Positions 1-5,919 of a stretch of DNA of 6,457 bases are shown one piece after another (position 1 is the first letter of the stretch; each line of letters starts with the position of its first letter). The position numbers were made by a program, and so were the translations under genes. Below the pieces are notes generated by a model, which had not been told where the DNA came from, searched no databases, and saw nothing but the letters and a program-made list of their open reading frames with translations. The DNA is from Thermomonas sp. (GTDB lineage Bacteria > Pseudomonadota > Gammaproteobacteria > Xanthomonadales > Xanthomonadaceae): contig JANJSW010000266.1 in assembly GCA_024711415.1 (NCBI GenBank), positions 1 through 6,457 on the forward strand. The letters are read 5' to 3'.

Positions 1-1
1 C

Positions 2-805
2 GCCGACGGCTGGCCGACCAACGCAGTGCACGGCTTCGCCCGCTTCCTGCTGGAACTGCTGGAGCGCGAGCGCCCCGGCCACATCGTCGTGGCCTTCGAC
101 GAGGCACTGGATTCGTGCTTCCGCAACGCGCTGTACCCGGCCTACAAGGCCAACCGCGATCCGGCGCCGCCGGAGCTGCGCCGCCAGTTCGCCTGGTGCA
201 AGGCGCTGTGCCAGGCGCTGGGCCTGGCCACGCTGGCGCATGCCGACTACGAGGCCGACGACCTGATCGGCAGCGCCGTGCACCGCGCGCGCGGGCAGGG
301 GTTCCGCAGCGTCATTGTTTCCGCCGACAAGGACCTGTCGCAGCTGCTGCAGGATCTTGATGAGCAGTACGACTTCGCCAAGGGCCAGCGCTGGGGCGCG
401 GATGGCGTCAAGGCGCGCCACGGCGTGCACGCGCACCAGATCGCCGACTACCTGGCGCTGACCGGCGATGCGGTGGACAACATCCCCGGCGTCACCGGCA
501 TCGGCCCGAAATCGGCGGCGGTGCTGCTGGCGCACTTCGAATCGCTGGACGCGCTGCTGGCGCGCATCGACGAGGTGCCGTTCCTGCGCCTGCGCGGCGC
601 CGCCACGCTGGCCACGCGGTTGCGCGAGCAGCGCGAACACGCCCTGCTGTGGCGGCAGCTGACCACCATCGCGCTGGACGCGCCGCTGCCTGAGCACACC
701 TTCGCGCGTGGCCGCGGCGATGCCGACGAACTGGCCGCGCTGGCCGACTGGGTGAAATTCGGCCCGATGACGCGCAAGCGGCTGATCGACGCGGCGGGGC
801 TGTAG
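2..805 (+). CDS. 5'-3' exonuclease / flap endonuclease family, 5'-truncated by window edge
   Basis: This is a stand-alone 5' nuclease related to the N-terminal domain of DNA polymerase I and to E. coli Xni (ExoIX), expected to act on flapped or nicked DNA during repair or Okazaki fragment processing. The frame is open to the left edge, so the start lies outside. The GTG at 26 is not the start, because the codons before it (reading DGWPTNA) continue the conserved N-terminal text. Counting from the first visible codon (267 residues seen), acidic metal-binding motifs are YEADD at 83-87, SADKD at 107-111 and GDAVDNIPG at 155-163. The last runs into the helix-3-turn-helix DNA-binding motif GIGPKSA at 166-172. 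Perhaps 25-35 residues are missing, including the first catalytic Asp. No polymerase domain follows: the gene stops with TAG at 803-805. Family assignment is firm; whether it is the Xni orthologue or a lineage-specific relative is unclear, so no symbol is given. Confidence 0.93.
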   Translation, partial: ADGWPTNAVHGFARFLLELLERERPGHIVVAFDEALDSCFRNALYPAYKANRDPAPPELRRQFAWCKALCQALGLATLAHADYEADDLIGSAVHRARGQGFRSVIVSADKDLSQLLQDLDEQYDFAKGQRWGADGVKARHGVHAHQIADYLALTGDAVDNIPGVTGIGPKSAAVLLAHFESLDALLARIDEVPFLRLRGAATLATRLREQREHALLWRQLTTIALDAPLPEHTFARGRGDADELAALADWVKFGPMTRKRLIDAAGL

Positions 806-877
806 CGCGGCTTTCGGCGCAGGGTCTGCTGCGGTTTGCTTCTGCCTTTCACTCGCACCCCCATCCGTTTCCGAGCA

Positions 878-988
878 CCGGGGCGCTGCCGCGGCGAGGG
901 TTCGAGCGCGCCATGAATGGCGCGCGGCCGCGCATCGAAGCCGGACGCGGAGCCTGAGCGGCGAACCCTTGCCGTGGCAGCGCCGCGG
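878..988. repeat. Nested inverted repeat, cloverleaf-like intergenic element
   Basis: Two 27-base arms (878-904 and 962-988) are inverted copies matching at 24 of 27 positions. Two of the three differences would be G-U pairs in a rightward RNA, so 26 of 27 positions can pair. Inside lie a perfect 9-base hairpin (GCGCGCCAT at 906-914 with 917-925) and a second short stem (CCGCG 928-932 with CGCGG 946-950). The result is a three-way-junction shape about 110 bases long. It follows the exonuclease stop and ends about 40 bases before the Nudix start, so it could end or protect the exonuclease transcript. No T-run follows, so it is not a classic intrinsic terminator. It looks like a dispersed non-coding repeat or a MITE-like element, but copy number cannot be judged from this window. 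Confidence 0.7.
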
Positions 989-1017
989 TGCGAACGAACA
1001 CCGTCACCCGCCTGCGC

Positions 1018-1023
1018 TAGCAT
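1018..1023 (+). promoter_or_regulatory. Possible -10 box for a leaderless Nudix transcript
   Basis: TAGCAT (4 of 6 to TATAAT) is followed by exactly 6 bases and then the ATG at 1030. That spacing would put the transcription start on or next to the start codon. No Shine-Dalgarno sequence is visible before the ATG. The -35 region 17 bases upstream (995-1000, CGAACA) is a poor match. The same TANNNT-N6-ATG layout appears at prmC, which raises interest, but the call remains weak. Confidence 0.3.
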
Positions 1024-1029
1024 CGGCGC

Positions 1030-1572
1030 ATGAGCAACCTCAAACAGACCCTGTACGAAGGCCAATGGCTGCGGTTGGTGCGGATCGGCCACTGGGAGTC
1101 CTGCGAGCGCACCCACGCCCAGGGCATGGCGGTGATCGTGATCGCGGTGACGCCGGCCGACGAGGTGCTGTTCGTCGAGCAGTTCCGCATCCCGCTGGGC
1201 GCGCGCACGATCGAGATGCCGGCTGGGCTGGTCGGCGACGACCACGCCGAGGACACCCTGGTGGACGCCGCGCGGCGCGAGCTGATCGAGGAAACCGGCT
1301 GGTCGGCGGGCCGCGTGGAGGTGCTGCTGACCGGCCCCACCAGTTCCGGCATGAGCAACGAGCGCATCGCCTTCGTGCGCGCCCGCGAGCTGGTGCGGGT
1401 GGGCGAAGGCGGCGGCGTGGACGACGAGAACATCATCGTCCACGCGGTGCCGCGGAACGAGGCGCCGGCGTGGCTGATGCGCAAGCGCGCCGAAGGTTAC
1501 GAGCTCGACCTCAAGCTGTGGGCCGGGCTGTGGATGATCGACCACAACCCGGACGGCAGCCCGGCAGACTGA
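1030..1572 (+). CDS. Nudix hydrolase, ADP-ribose pyrophosphatase-like
   Basis: This 180-residue cytosolic enzyme is expected to split a nucleoside diphosphate linked to another group, most likely ADP-ribose or a nucleotide sugar, into AMP and a sugar phosphate using Mg2+. The Nudix box spans residues 69-91: G69, then D75, then R83-E84-L85, E87-E88 and G90-W91. The first conserved Glu of the box (Gx5Ex7REUxEExGU) is Asp here; the metal-binding REL-x-EE core is intact. The preceding MPAGLV (63-68) is typical of the ADP-ribose pyrophosphatase branch, and a few extra residues sit between it and the REL core. The ATG at 1030 gives the usual family length and is preceded by a -10-like box rather than a ribosome binding site. 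The gene ends 3 bases from the convergent pip stop. Substrate is inferred from family resemblance and is not certain. Confidence 0.9.
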   Translation: MSNLKQTLYEGQWLRLVRIGHWESCERTHAQGMAVIVIAVTPADEVLFVEQFRIPLGARTIEMPAGLVGDDHAEDTLVDAARRELIEETGWSAGRVEVLLTGPTSSGMSNERIAFVRARELVRVGEGGGVDDENIIVHAVPRNEAPAWLMRKRAEGYELDLKLWAGLWMIDHNPDGSPAD

Positions 1573-1579
1573 GCCTCAG
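1569..1579. other. Palindrome holding the two convergent stop codons
   Basis: CTGAGCCTCAG is a perfect 11-base inverted repeat centred on C1574. The Nudix stop (TGA, 1570-1572) lies in its left arm and the pip stop (TGA on the minus strand, 1576-1578) in its right arm. The stem is too short to terminate transcription alone and no T-run is present, so the two transcripts probably overlap. Confidence 0.5.
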
Positions 1580-2520
1580 GCGGCGAAGCGGTCGGTCGCT
1601 TCCACCAGCGCCGAAGTGTTCTCGGCCTCGAACGCGGAGTGGCCGGAACCGGGGCTGACGATCAGCTCCGCCTTCGGCCACACCTTGTGCAGGTCGAACG
1701 CGTTCTGGATCGGGCAGACCACGTCGTAGCGGCCGTGCACGATCACGCCGGGGATGTCGGCGATCCTGTGTGCATCGCGAAGCAGCTGGTCTTCCACTTC
1801 GAAGAAGCCGCCGTTGACAAAGTAGTGGTTCTCGATCCGCGCGAAGGCCAGCGCGAATTCGGCGTCGCCGTGGGTGTCGGCGTAATCCGAGGGGATCTGC
1901 AGGTAGCTGGTGCCGCCCTCCCAGATCGCCCAGGCGCGCGCCGCCGCCAGCCGCACCTGCGCATCGTCGGAAGTCAGGCGACGGTGGAAGGCGGAGATCA
2001 GGTCGTGGCGCTCGACTACGGGAATGGCGTCGATGTAGTGCTGCCACGCGTCCGGGAACAGCCGGCTGGCGCCTTCCTGATAGAACCATTCCAGCTCCCA
2101 GCGCCGCAGCATGAAGATGCCGCGCAGCACCAGCTCGGTGACGCGCTGCGGGTGGGCCTGCGCATAGGCCAGCGCAAGGGTGGAACCCCAGCTGCCGCCG
2201 AACACCTGCCAGCGCTCGATGCCCAGCCGTTCGCGCAGCTTCTCGATGTCGGCAACGAGGTCGCCGGTGGTGTTGTCGACGAGGTCGGCGTGCGGCGTGC
2301 TGCGGCCGGCGCCGCGCTGGTCGAACAGCACGATGCGGTACTTGGCCGGGTCGTGGAAGCGGCGCATGTTGTCGCTGCAGCCCGCGCCGGGGCCACCGTG
2401 CAGCAGGACCACCGGCTTGCCGTTCGGATTGCCGCACTGCTCCCAGTACAGGGTGTGGCGGTCGTCGACCTGCAAGGTGCCGGTTTCGTAGGGAGCAATC
2501 TCGGGATACAGCGTGCGCAT
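1576..2520 (-). CDS. pip: Proline iminopeptidase (prolyl aminopeptidase), alpha/beta hydrolase
   Basis: This cytosolic serine peptidase releases N-terminal proline from peptides (family S33). The product is 314 residues, matching the usual 310-320. The oxyanion-hole motif HGGPGAG lies at 41-47, the DQRGAGRS strand at 67-74, and the nucleophile elbow GGSWGS places the catalytic Ser at 110. The likely triad partners are Asp266 (HGRYD) and His294 (GSGHSAFE). Glu201 (WEGGTS) and Glu230 (ARIENHYF) fall where the family's proline-amino-group-binding glutamates are found. The ATG at 2520 is chosen because MRTLYPEIAPY is the typical family N-terminus. A longer open frame reaches 2727 but runs antisense through prmC and has no family-like text. 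The ribosome binding site is weak. The gene lies downstream of prmC on the same strand with a 71-base gap that contains a REP-like element and a TACAAT box. Confidence 0.96.
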   Translation of the reverse strand: MRTLYPEIAPYETGTLQVDDRHTLYWEQCGNPNGKPVVLLHGGPGAGCSDNMRRFHDPAKYRIVLFDQRGAGRSTPHADLVDNTTGDLVADIEKLRERLGIERWQVFGGSWGSTLALAYAQAHPQRVTELVLRGIFMLRRWELEWFYQEGASRLFPDAWQHYIDAIPVVERHDLISAFHRRLTSDDAQVRLAAARAWAIWEGGTSYLQIPSDYADTHGDAEFALAFARIENHYFVNGGFFEVEDQLLRDAHRIADIPGVIVHGRYDVVCPIQNAFDLHKVWPKAELIVSPGSGHSAFEAENTSALVEATDRFAA

Positions 2521-2550
2521 GGCGGAAATCCGTGCGATGTGGGGATGCGC

Positions 2551-2556
2551 ATTGTA
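2551..2556 (-). promoter_or_regulatory. Possible -10 box for pip
   Basis: On the minus strand TACAAT (5 of 6 to TATAAT) lies 30 bases before the pip ATG, giving a leader of roughly 20-25 bases. No good -35 hexamer is found 16-18 bases further upstream, in part because that stretch is the REP-like element. The box partly overlaps the end of that element (its CTAC). pip could instead be read through from prmC. Confidence 0.4.
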
Positions 2557-2595
2557 GAGCGGAGCTTGCGCCGCTGGCCCCGCAGCCCGCGCTAC
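2554..2595. repeat. REP-like palindromic element with GTAG at both ends, inverted
   Basis: On the plus strand GTAG (2554-2557) is followed by an imperfect hairpin: AGCGGAGC 2558-2565 pairs with GCGCCGCT 2568-2575, with one mismatch. On the minus strand the segment also begins with GTAG (2595-2592), giving a head-to-head arrangement. GTAG followed by an imperfect palindrome is the hallmark of REP sequences linked to RAYT transposases and is common in this bacterial family. The right GTAG includes the TAG stop codon of prmC, and the left one overlaps the pip -10 box. The second copy has no clear palindrome of its own, so it may be degenerate. Genome copy number is unknown. Confidence 0.5.
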
Positions 2596-3425
2596 GGAAG
2601 ATGCCCGAGGCTGATGCGATCGCGGCCTTCGAGGTCGCGCTCGGTCATGGCATCGACGAAACCGGCTTCGACCAGCAGTGCGCGCACCGCGTCGCCCTGC
2701 TCCCAACCGTGCTCCAGCAACAGCCAACCACCGGGCTGCAGGCAGGCAGGTGCGTCGCGCACGATGATGCGGATGGCATCCAGCCCGTCCGGCCCGCAGG
2801 ACAGCGCCATCGCCGGCTCGAAGCGCAGGTCGCCGCGGGCCAGATGCGGGTCGCCGTCTGCGATGTAGGGGGGGTTGCTGGCGATCAGGTCGAAACGCTC
2901 GCCCGCCAACGGCTGCAGCCAGCTGCCCAGGCGGAATGCCACGTTGTCGATGCGGTTGCGTGCGGCGTTGCCGCGGGCCACCTCCAGCGCCTCGGGGCTG
3001 GCATCGGTGGCCACCACCTGCGCCCGCGGGCGCTCCTTGGCAAGGGCCAGCGCGATCGCGCCGCTGCCGGTGCCGAGATCGGCCACCCGCACGGGCGCAT
3101 CGGCGGGCAGCCGCGCCAGCGCCAGTTCCACCAGCAACTCGGTTTCCGGACGCGGGATCAGCGTGGCCGGGGTCACCACCAGATCCAGCGTCCAGAACCC
3201 GCGCGAACCGGTCAGGTAGGCCACCGGTTCGCCGGCAACACGCCGCGCCAGCAGGCCGTCGAATCGCGCCACGTCCGCTTCGCCCAGCACGTCGTCGGCA
3301 TGCGCGAACAGCCAGCTGCGCGGTTTGCCCAGCGCGTGCGCCAACAGCAGCGCGGCATCGGCGGGATCGATCAGGTCACGGGCGCGGGCCAGCAGGCGCG
3401 CGGCGGTAGGAACATCGGCAGTCAT
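2592..3425 (-). CDS. prmC: Peptide chain release factor N5-glutamine methyltransferase
   Basis: PrmC (HemK) methylates the glutamine of the GGQ motif in release factors RF1 and RF2 with S-adenosylmethionine, which speeds translation termination. The product is 277 residues, normal for the family. An N-terminal helical release-factor-binding domain covers about 1-85, then PRPETE at 91-96, the SAM-binding loop DLGTGSG at 116-122, an acidic residue ending the next strand (VVATDAS, D141), and the catalytic NPPY at 184-187 that binds the glutamine side chain. EPAMAL follows at 203-208. The ATG at 3425 is chosen because [15 protein letters not shown] fits the family start. An in-frame ATG at 3494 would add 23 residues unlike the family and would reach to within 6 bases of the OxyR site. 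prfA, a common upstream partner, is not present here. The start has no ribosome binding site but has a well-placed promoter. Confidence 0.96.
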   Translation of the reverse strand: MTADVPTAARLLARARDLIDPADAALLLAHALGKPRSWLFAHADDVLGEADVARFDGLLARRVAGEPVAYLTGSRGFWTLDLVVTPATLIPRPETELLVELALARLPADAPVRVADLGTGSGAIALALAKERPRAQVVATDASPEALEVARGNAARNRIDNVAFRLGSWLQPLAGERFDLIASNPPYIADGDPHLARGDLRFEPAMALSCGPDGLDAIRIIVRDAPACLQPGGWLLLEHGWEQGDAVRALLVEAGFVDAMTERDLEGRDRISLGHLP

Positions 3426-3431
3426 CGCCAG

Positions 3432-3460
3432 ATGGTAGCCAGCACACGCGTTGACGCCAA
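3432..3460 (-). promoter_or_regulatory. Likely prmC promoter, leaderless layout
   Basis: On the minus strand TTGGCG (3460-3455, 4 of 6 to TTGACA) is followed by a 17-base spacer and TACCAT (3437-3432, 4 of 6 to TATAAT), then exactly 6 bases to the prmC ATG at 3425. Transcription would begin at or very near the start codon, which fits the lack of a Shine-Dalgarno sequence. The promoter is separated from the OxyR site by about 40 bases, so it may be independent of OxyR. Confidence 0.45.
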
Positions 3461-3499
3461 AGAAAGGGGTCGCCGCGCAGCATGGGAAAGCCAAATATG

Positions 3500-3536
3500 A
3501 TAGATTTCAACTATTAATTGAATGGCAACAATCAAT
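3500..3536 (+). promoter_or_regulatory. OxyR tetramer binding site upstream of ahpC
   Basis: The segment reads ATAG-N7-CTAT-N7-ATGG-N7-CAAT. The known consensus for oxidised OxyR is ATAG-N7-CTAT-N7-ATAG-N7-CTAT. The first pair is exact, the second pair has one change in each half-site, and all three 7-base spacers are exact. It ends directly before the proposed -35 of ahpC, as expected for a LysR-type activator touching RNA polymerase. It lies in an AT-rich island within GC-rich DNA. A gene recognised as oxyR lies about 2.8 kb downstream in the same direction. Confidence 0.85.
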
Positions 3537-3565
3537 TTCCAATATTGATTGCCGGTACCTATGCT
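3537..3565 (+). promoter_or_regulatory. Likely OxyR-dependent ahpC promoter
   Basis: TTCCAA (3537-3542, 3 of 6 to TTGACA) directly follows the OxyR site. A 17-base spacer leads to TATGCT (3560-3565, 4 of 6 to TATAAT). A transcription start near 3572 would leave a leader of about 40 bases containing the ahpC ribosome binding site. A poor -35 next to an activator site is what an OxyR-activated promoter usually shows. The exact hexamers are a judgement. Confidence 0.55.
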
Positions 3566-3612
3566 GGCCCCCGTTGCAGAGCATTCCACCCCAACCACCG
3601 AGGAGCACATCC

Positions 3613-4176
3613 ATGTCCCTGATCAATACCCAGGTCCAGCCGTTCAAGGCCAACGCGTTCAAGAACGGCCAGTTCATCGAAGTGACCGAAAAGGATCTGC
3701 AGGGCAAGTGGTCGGTCCTGATCTTCATGCCGGCCGCCTTCACCTTCAACTGCCCGACCGAGATCGAAGACGCCGCCGAGCACTACGACGAATTCCAGAA
3801 GGCCGGCGCCGAGGTCTACATCGTCACCACCGATACCCACTTCAGCCACAAGGTGTGGCACGAAACCTCGCCGGCCGTCGGCAAGGCCAAGTTCCCGCTG
3901 GTGGGCGACCCCACCCATGCGCTGACCAACGCCTTCGGCGTGCACATCCCGGAAGAGGGCCTGGCCCTGCGCGGCACCTTCGTGATCGACCCCAGCGGCA
4001 CCATCAAGACGATGGAGGTCCACGACAACGCCATCGCCCGCGACGTCAGCGAAACCGTGCGCAAGCTCAAGGCCGCCCAGTTCGTCGCCAGCCATCCGAA
4101 CGAGGTCTGCCCGGCCAAGTGGAAGGAAGGCGCCAAGACCATCACCCCGTCGCTGGATCTGGTCGGCAAGATCTGA
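3613..4176 (+). CDS. ahpC: Alkyl hydroperoxide reductase peroxiredoxin subunit
   Basis: AhpC is a typical 2-Cys peroxiredoxin that reduces H2O2, organic hydroperoxides and peroxynitrite in the cytosol, and is re-reduced by AhpF. The product is 187 residues, the same as E. coli AhpC, and the start (MSLINTQVQPFK) and end (SLDLVGKI) align closely. The peroxidatic centre is P40-x3-T44-x2-C47 (FTFNCPTE), the conserved Arg is 120, and the resolving cysteine is C166 (EVCPAKW). Compared with E. coli, the active site reads PAAFTFNC rather than PADFTFVC, a form I associate with Xanthomonas-type AhpC. The ATG at 3613 is set by a clear AGGAG at 3601-3605, 7 bases upstream. An in-frame ATG at 3451 is rejected because it lies before the OxyR site and promoter. 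It is the first gene of the peroxide operon. Confidence 0.98.
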   Translation: MSLINTQVQPFKANAFKNGQFIEVTEKDLQGKWSVLIFMPAAFTFNCPTEIEDAAEHYDEFQKAGAEVYIVTTDTHFSHKVWHETSPAVGKAKFPLVGDPTHALTNAFGVHIPEEGLALRGTFVIDPSGTIKTMEVHDNAIARDVSETVRKLKAAQFVASHPNEVCPAKWKEGAKTITPSLDLVGKI

Positions 4177-4184
4177 CCCCGGCA

Positions 4185-4219
4185 CGCGCGCCCTCTTCCG
4201 CAAGGGAGAGGGTGGCGCG
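4185..4219 (+). repeat. Hairpin 1 after ahpC, GCAA loop
   Basis: CCCTCTTCC (4191-4199) pairs with GGGAGAGGG (4204-4212) around a GCAA tetraloop of the stable GNRA class, with one G-U pair. Beyond a small internal loop, CGCGC (4185-4189) pairs with GCGCG (4215-4219). It begins 9 bases after the ahpC stop and has no T-run. Sequences of the form CCCTC...GCAA...GAGGG are familiar between genes in this bacterial family, so it may be a dispersed repeat. A role in protecting the 3' end of ahpC mRNA is inferred. Confidence 0.65.
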
Positions 4220-4258
4220 AAACCGATGCCACGCGCCGGTTTCGCGCAACCCTTTCTT
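4204..4258 (+). terminator. Hairpin 2 between ahpC and ahpF, alternative to hairpin 1; possible attenuator
   Basis: The core is a perfect 10-base inverted repeat, GCGCGAAACC (4215-4224) with GGTTTCGCGC (4238-4247). After one G/A mismatch it extends outward from 4213 to 4204 with 4249 to 4258, including three G-U pairs: 20 of 21 positions can pair. The right arm is followed by only a short pyrimidine stretch, so it would be at most a weak or partial terminator. The left part (4204-4219) is the same sequence that hairpin 1 uses, so the two cannot form together. It may lower ahpF output relative to ahpC. Confidence 0.45.
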
Positions 4259-4335
4259 CTACGCCGCTCCGCGCCCGCAACGCCGCGCGCGTCGGCAACG
4301 CCTAGCCGAATCCCGAACCCCCGCAGGAGACAGCC

Positions 4336-5916
4336 ATGTTGGATGCCGCCCTCAAGACCCAGCTCGCCGCCTATCTGGAAAAGCTGCAGCAGCCGATCGA
4401 ACTGGTCGCCTCGCTGGACGATTCCGAGGCCGCGCGCGAACTCGACGAACTGCTGGGCGAAATCGCCGCGCTGTCGCCGAAGATCACCCGCGCCAGCGGC
4501 GACGACGCGCGCAAGCCTTCGTTCCTGATCCGCCGCACCGGCAGCAACGTGCAGGTCGGCTTCGCCGCCATCCCGCTGGGCCACGAGTTCACTTCGCTGG
4601 TGCTGGCGCTGCTGCAGGTCGGCGGGCACCCGGTGAAGATCGACGACGCGCTCGCCGAGCAGGTGCGCAACCTGCCGGGCGACTACGCCTTCGAAACCTA
4701 CATGTCGCTGCACTGCCAGAGCTGCCCGGATACGGTGCAGGCGCTGAACGCGATGAGCGTGCTCAATCCGCGCATCCGCCACGTGGCCATCGACGGCGCG
4801 CTGTTCCAGGCCGAGGTCGAGGCCAAGCAGATCCTGTCGGTGCCCACGATCTACATGAACGGCGAAGAGTTCGACGCCGGCCGCATGAGCATCGAGCAGG
4901 TGCTGGCCAAGCTCGACACCGGTGCCGCGGCGCGCGCCGCGGAAGCGCTGAAGGAGCGCGAACCGTACGAGGTGCTGATCGTGGGTGGCGGCCCGGCCGG
5001 CGCGGCGGCGGCGATCTACGCCGCGCGCAAGGGCATCCGCACCGGGCTGGTGGCGGAGCGCTTCGGCGGCCAGGTGCTGGACACCATGTCGATCGAGAAC
5101 TTCCCGTCGGTGGAGTACACCGAAGGCCCGAAGCTGGCGGCCTCGCTGGAGGCACACGTGCGCAGTTACGGCGTCGATGTGATCACCGCGCAACGCGCCA
5201 AGGCGCTGCATCCGGCCGCTGCTACCGGCGAACTGGCCGGCGTGGAGCTGGAAAGCGGCGCCACCCTGCGCGCCCGCACCGTCATCCTCGCCCCCGGCGC
5301 CCGCTGGCGGCAGACCGGCGTGCCCGGCGAGGCGGACTACCGCACCAAGGGCGTGACCTATTGCCCGCACTGCGACGGCCCGCTGTTCAAGGGCAAGAAG
5401 GTGGCGGTGATCGGCGGCGGCAACTCCGGCATCGAGGCCGCAATCGACCTGGCCGGCGTGGTCGAGCACGTCACCGTGCTGGAGTTCGACAGCAAGCTGC
5501 GCGCCGATGACGTGCTGCAGCGCAAACTGCGCAGCCTGCCGAACACCGCCGTGCACCTGAACGCGCAGACCACCGAGATGGTCGGCGACGGCGGCAAGCT
5601 GACCGGCCTGCGCTTCACCGACCGCACCAGCGGCCAGGTGAACGACCTGGACCTGGCCGGCGTGTTCGTGCAGATCGGCCTGCTGCCCAACACCGAATGG
5701 CTGAAGGGCGCGGTGGCGCTGTCCCCGCGCGGCGAAATCGTGGTCGATGACCGCGGCCAGACCAGCGTGCCGGGCGTCTTCGCCGCCGGCGACGCCACCA
5801 CCGAGGCGTACAAGCAGATCGTCATCGCGATGGGCTCGGGTTCCACCGCCGCGCTGTCCGCGTTCGACTTCCTGATCCGCCACTCGGCCCCGGCGGCCGA
5901 GGCGAAGGCGGCCTGA
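4336..5916 (+). CDS. ahpF: Alkyl hydroperoxide reductase flavoprotein subunit
   Basis: AhpF is the FAD enzyme that passes electrons from NADH to AhpC. The product is 526 residues (E. coli 521). Residues 1 to about 195 are the double-thioredoxin-fold N-terminal domain, with its redox pair C127-x-x-C130 (HCQSCP) that hands electrons to AhpC. Residues from about 210 form the thioredoxin-reductase-like part: FAD-binding GGGPAG at 217-222, the second redox pair C343-x-x-C346 (CPHC), the NAD-binding loop GGGNSG at 360-365, and the FAD-contacting GDA at 485-487. All catalytic cysteines are present. The ATG at 4336 is preceded by AGGAGA (4325-4330) with a 5-base gap. No promoter is obvious in the 159 bases after ahpC, so it probably shares the OxyR-driven transcript, modulated by the intervening hairpins. 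The stop lies 3 bases before the next gene. Confidence 0.98.
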   Translation: MLDAALKTQLAAYLEKLQQPIELVASLDDSEAARELDELLGEIAALSPKITRASGDDARKPSFLIRRTGSNVQVGFAAIPLGHEFTSLVLALLQVGGHPVKIDDALAEQVRNLPGDYAFETYMSLHCQSCPDTVQALNAMSVLNPRIRHVAIDGALFQAEVEAKQILSVPTIYMNGEEFDAGRMSIEQVLAKLDTGAAARAAEALKEREPYEVLIVGGGPAGAAAAIYAARKGIRTGLVAERFGGQVLDTMSIENFPSVEYTEGPKLAASLEAHVRSYGVDVITAQRAKALHPAAATGELAGVELESGATLRARTVILAPGARWRQTGVPGEADYRTKGVTYCPHCDGPLFKGKKVAVIGGGNSGIEAAIDLAGVVEHVTVLEFDSKLRADDVLQRKLRSLPNTAVHLNAQTTEMVGDGGKLTGLRFTDRTSGQVNDLDLAGVFVQIGLLPNTEWLKGAVALSPRGEIVVDDRGQTSVPGVFAAGDATTEAYKQIVIAMGSGSTAALSAFDFLIRHSAPAAEAKAA

Positions 5917-5919
5917 ACG

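Noticed and set aside
26..28. GTG at 26 as start of the exonuclease gene
   Set aside because: In-frame conserved residues precede it to the window edge and the first metal-binding Asp of the family would be missing. The gene is simply truncated by the window.
969..1658. Plus-strand frame overlapping the Nudix gene in another frame
   Set aside because: Arg/Gly/Pro-rich shadow frame; the Nudix box is encoded in the 1030-1572 frame.
2521..2727. N-terminal extension of the pip frame upstream of 2520
   Set aside because: The extra residues are unlike the family, overlap the end of prmC, and cross the REP-like element and the -10 box. The ATG at 2520 gives the standard N-terminus.
3426..3494. N-terminal extension of prmC to an ATG at 3494
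   Set aside because: It would read through the proposed prmC promoter almost to the OxyR site, and the extra residues are not family-like.
3451..3612. Upstream start for ahpC at 3451
   Set aside because: It lies before the OxyR site and promoter; the ATG at 3613 has a strong AGGAG and the standard AhpC N-terminus.
3549..5510. Long plus-strand frame (about 653 codons) overlapping ahpC and ahpF
   Set aside because: Arg/Gly/Ala-rich translation out of frame with both genes; a product of high third-position GC, with no domain.
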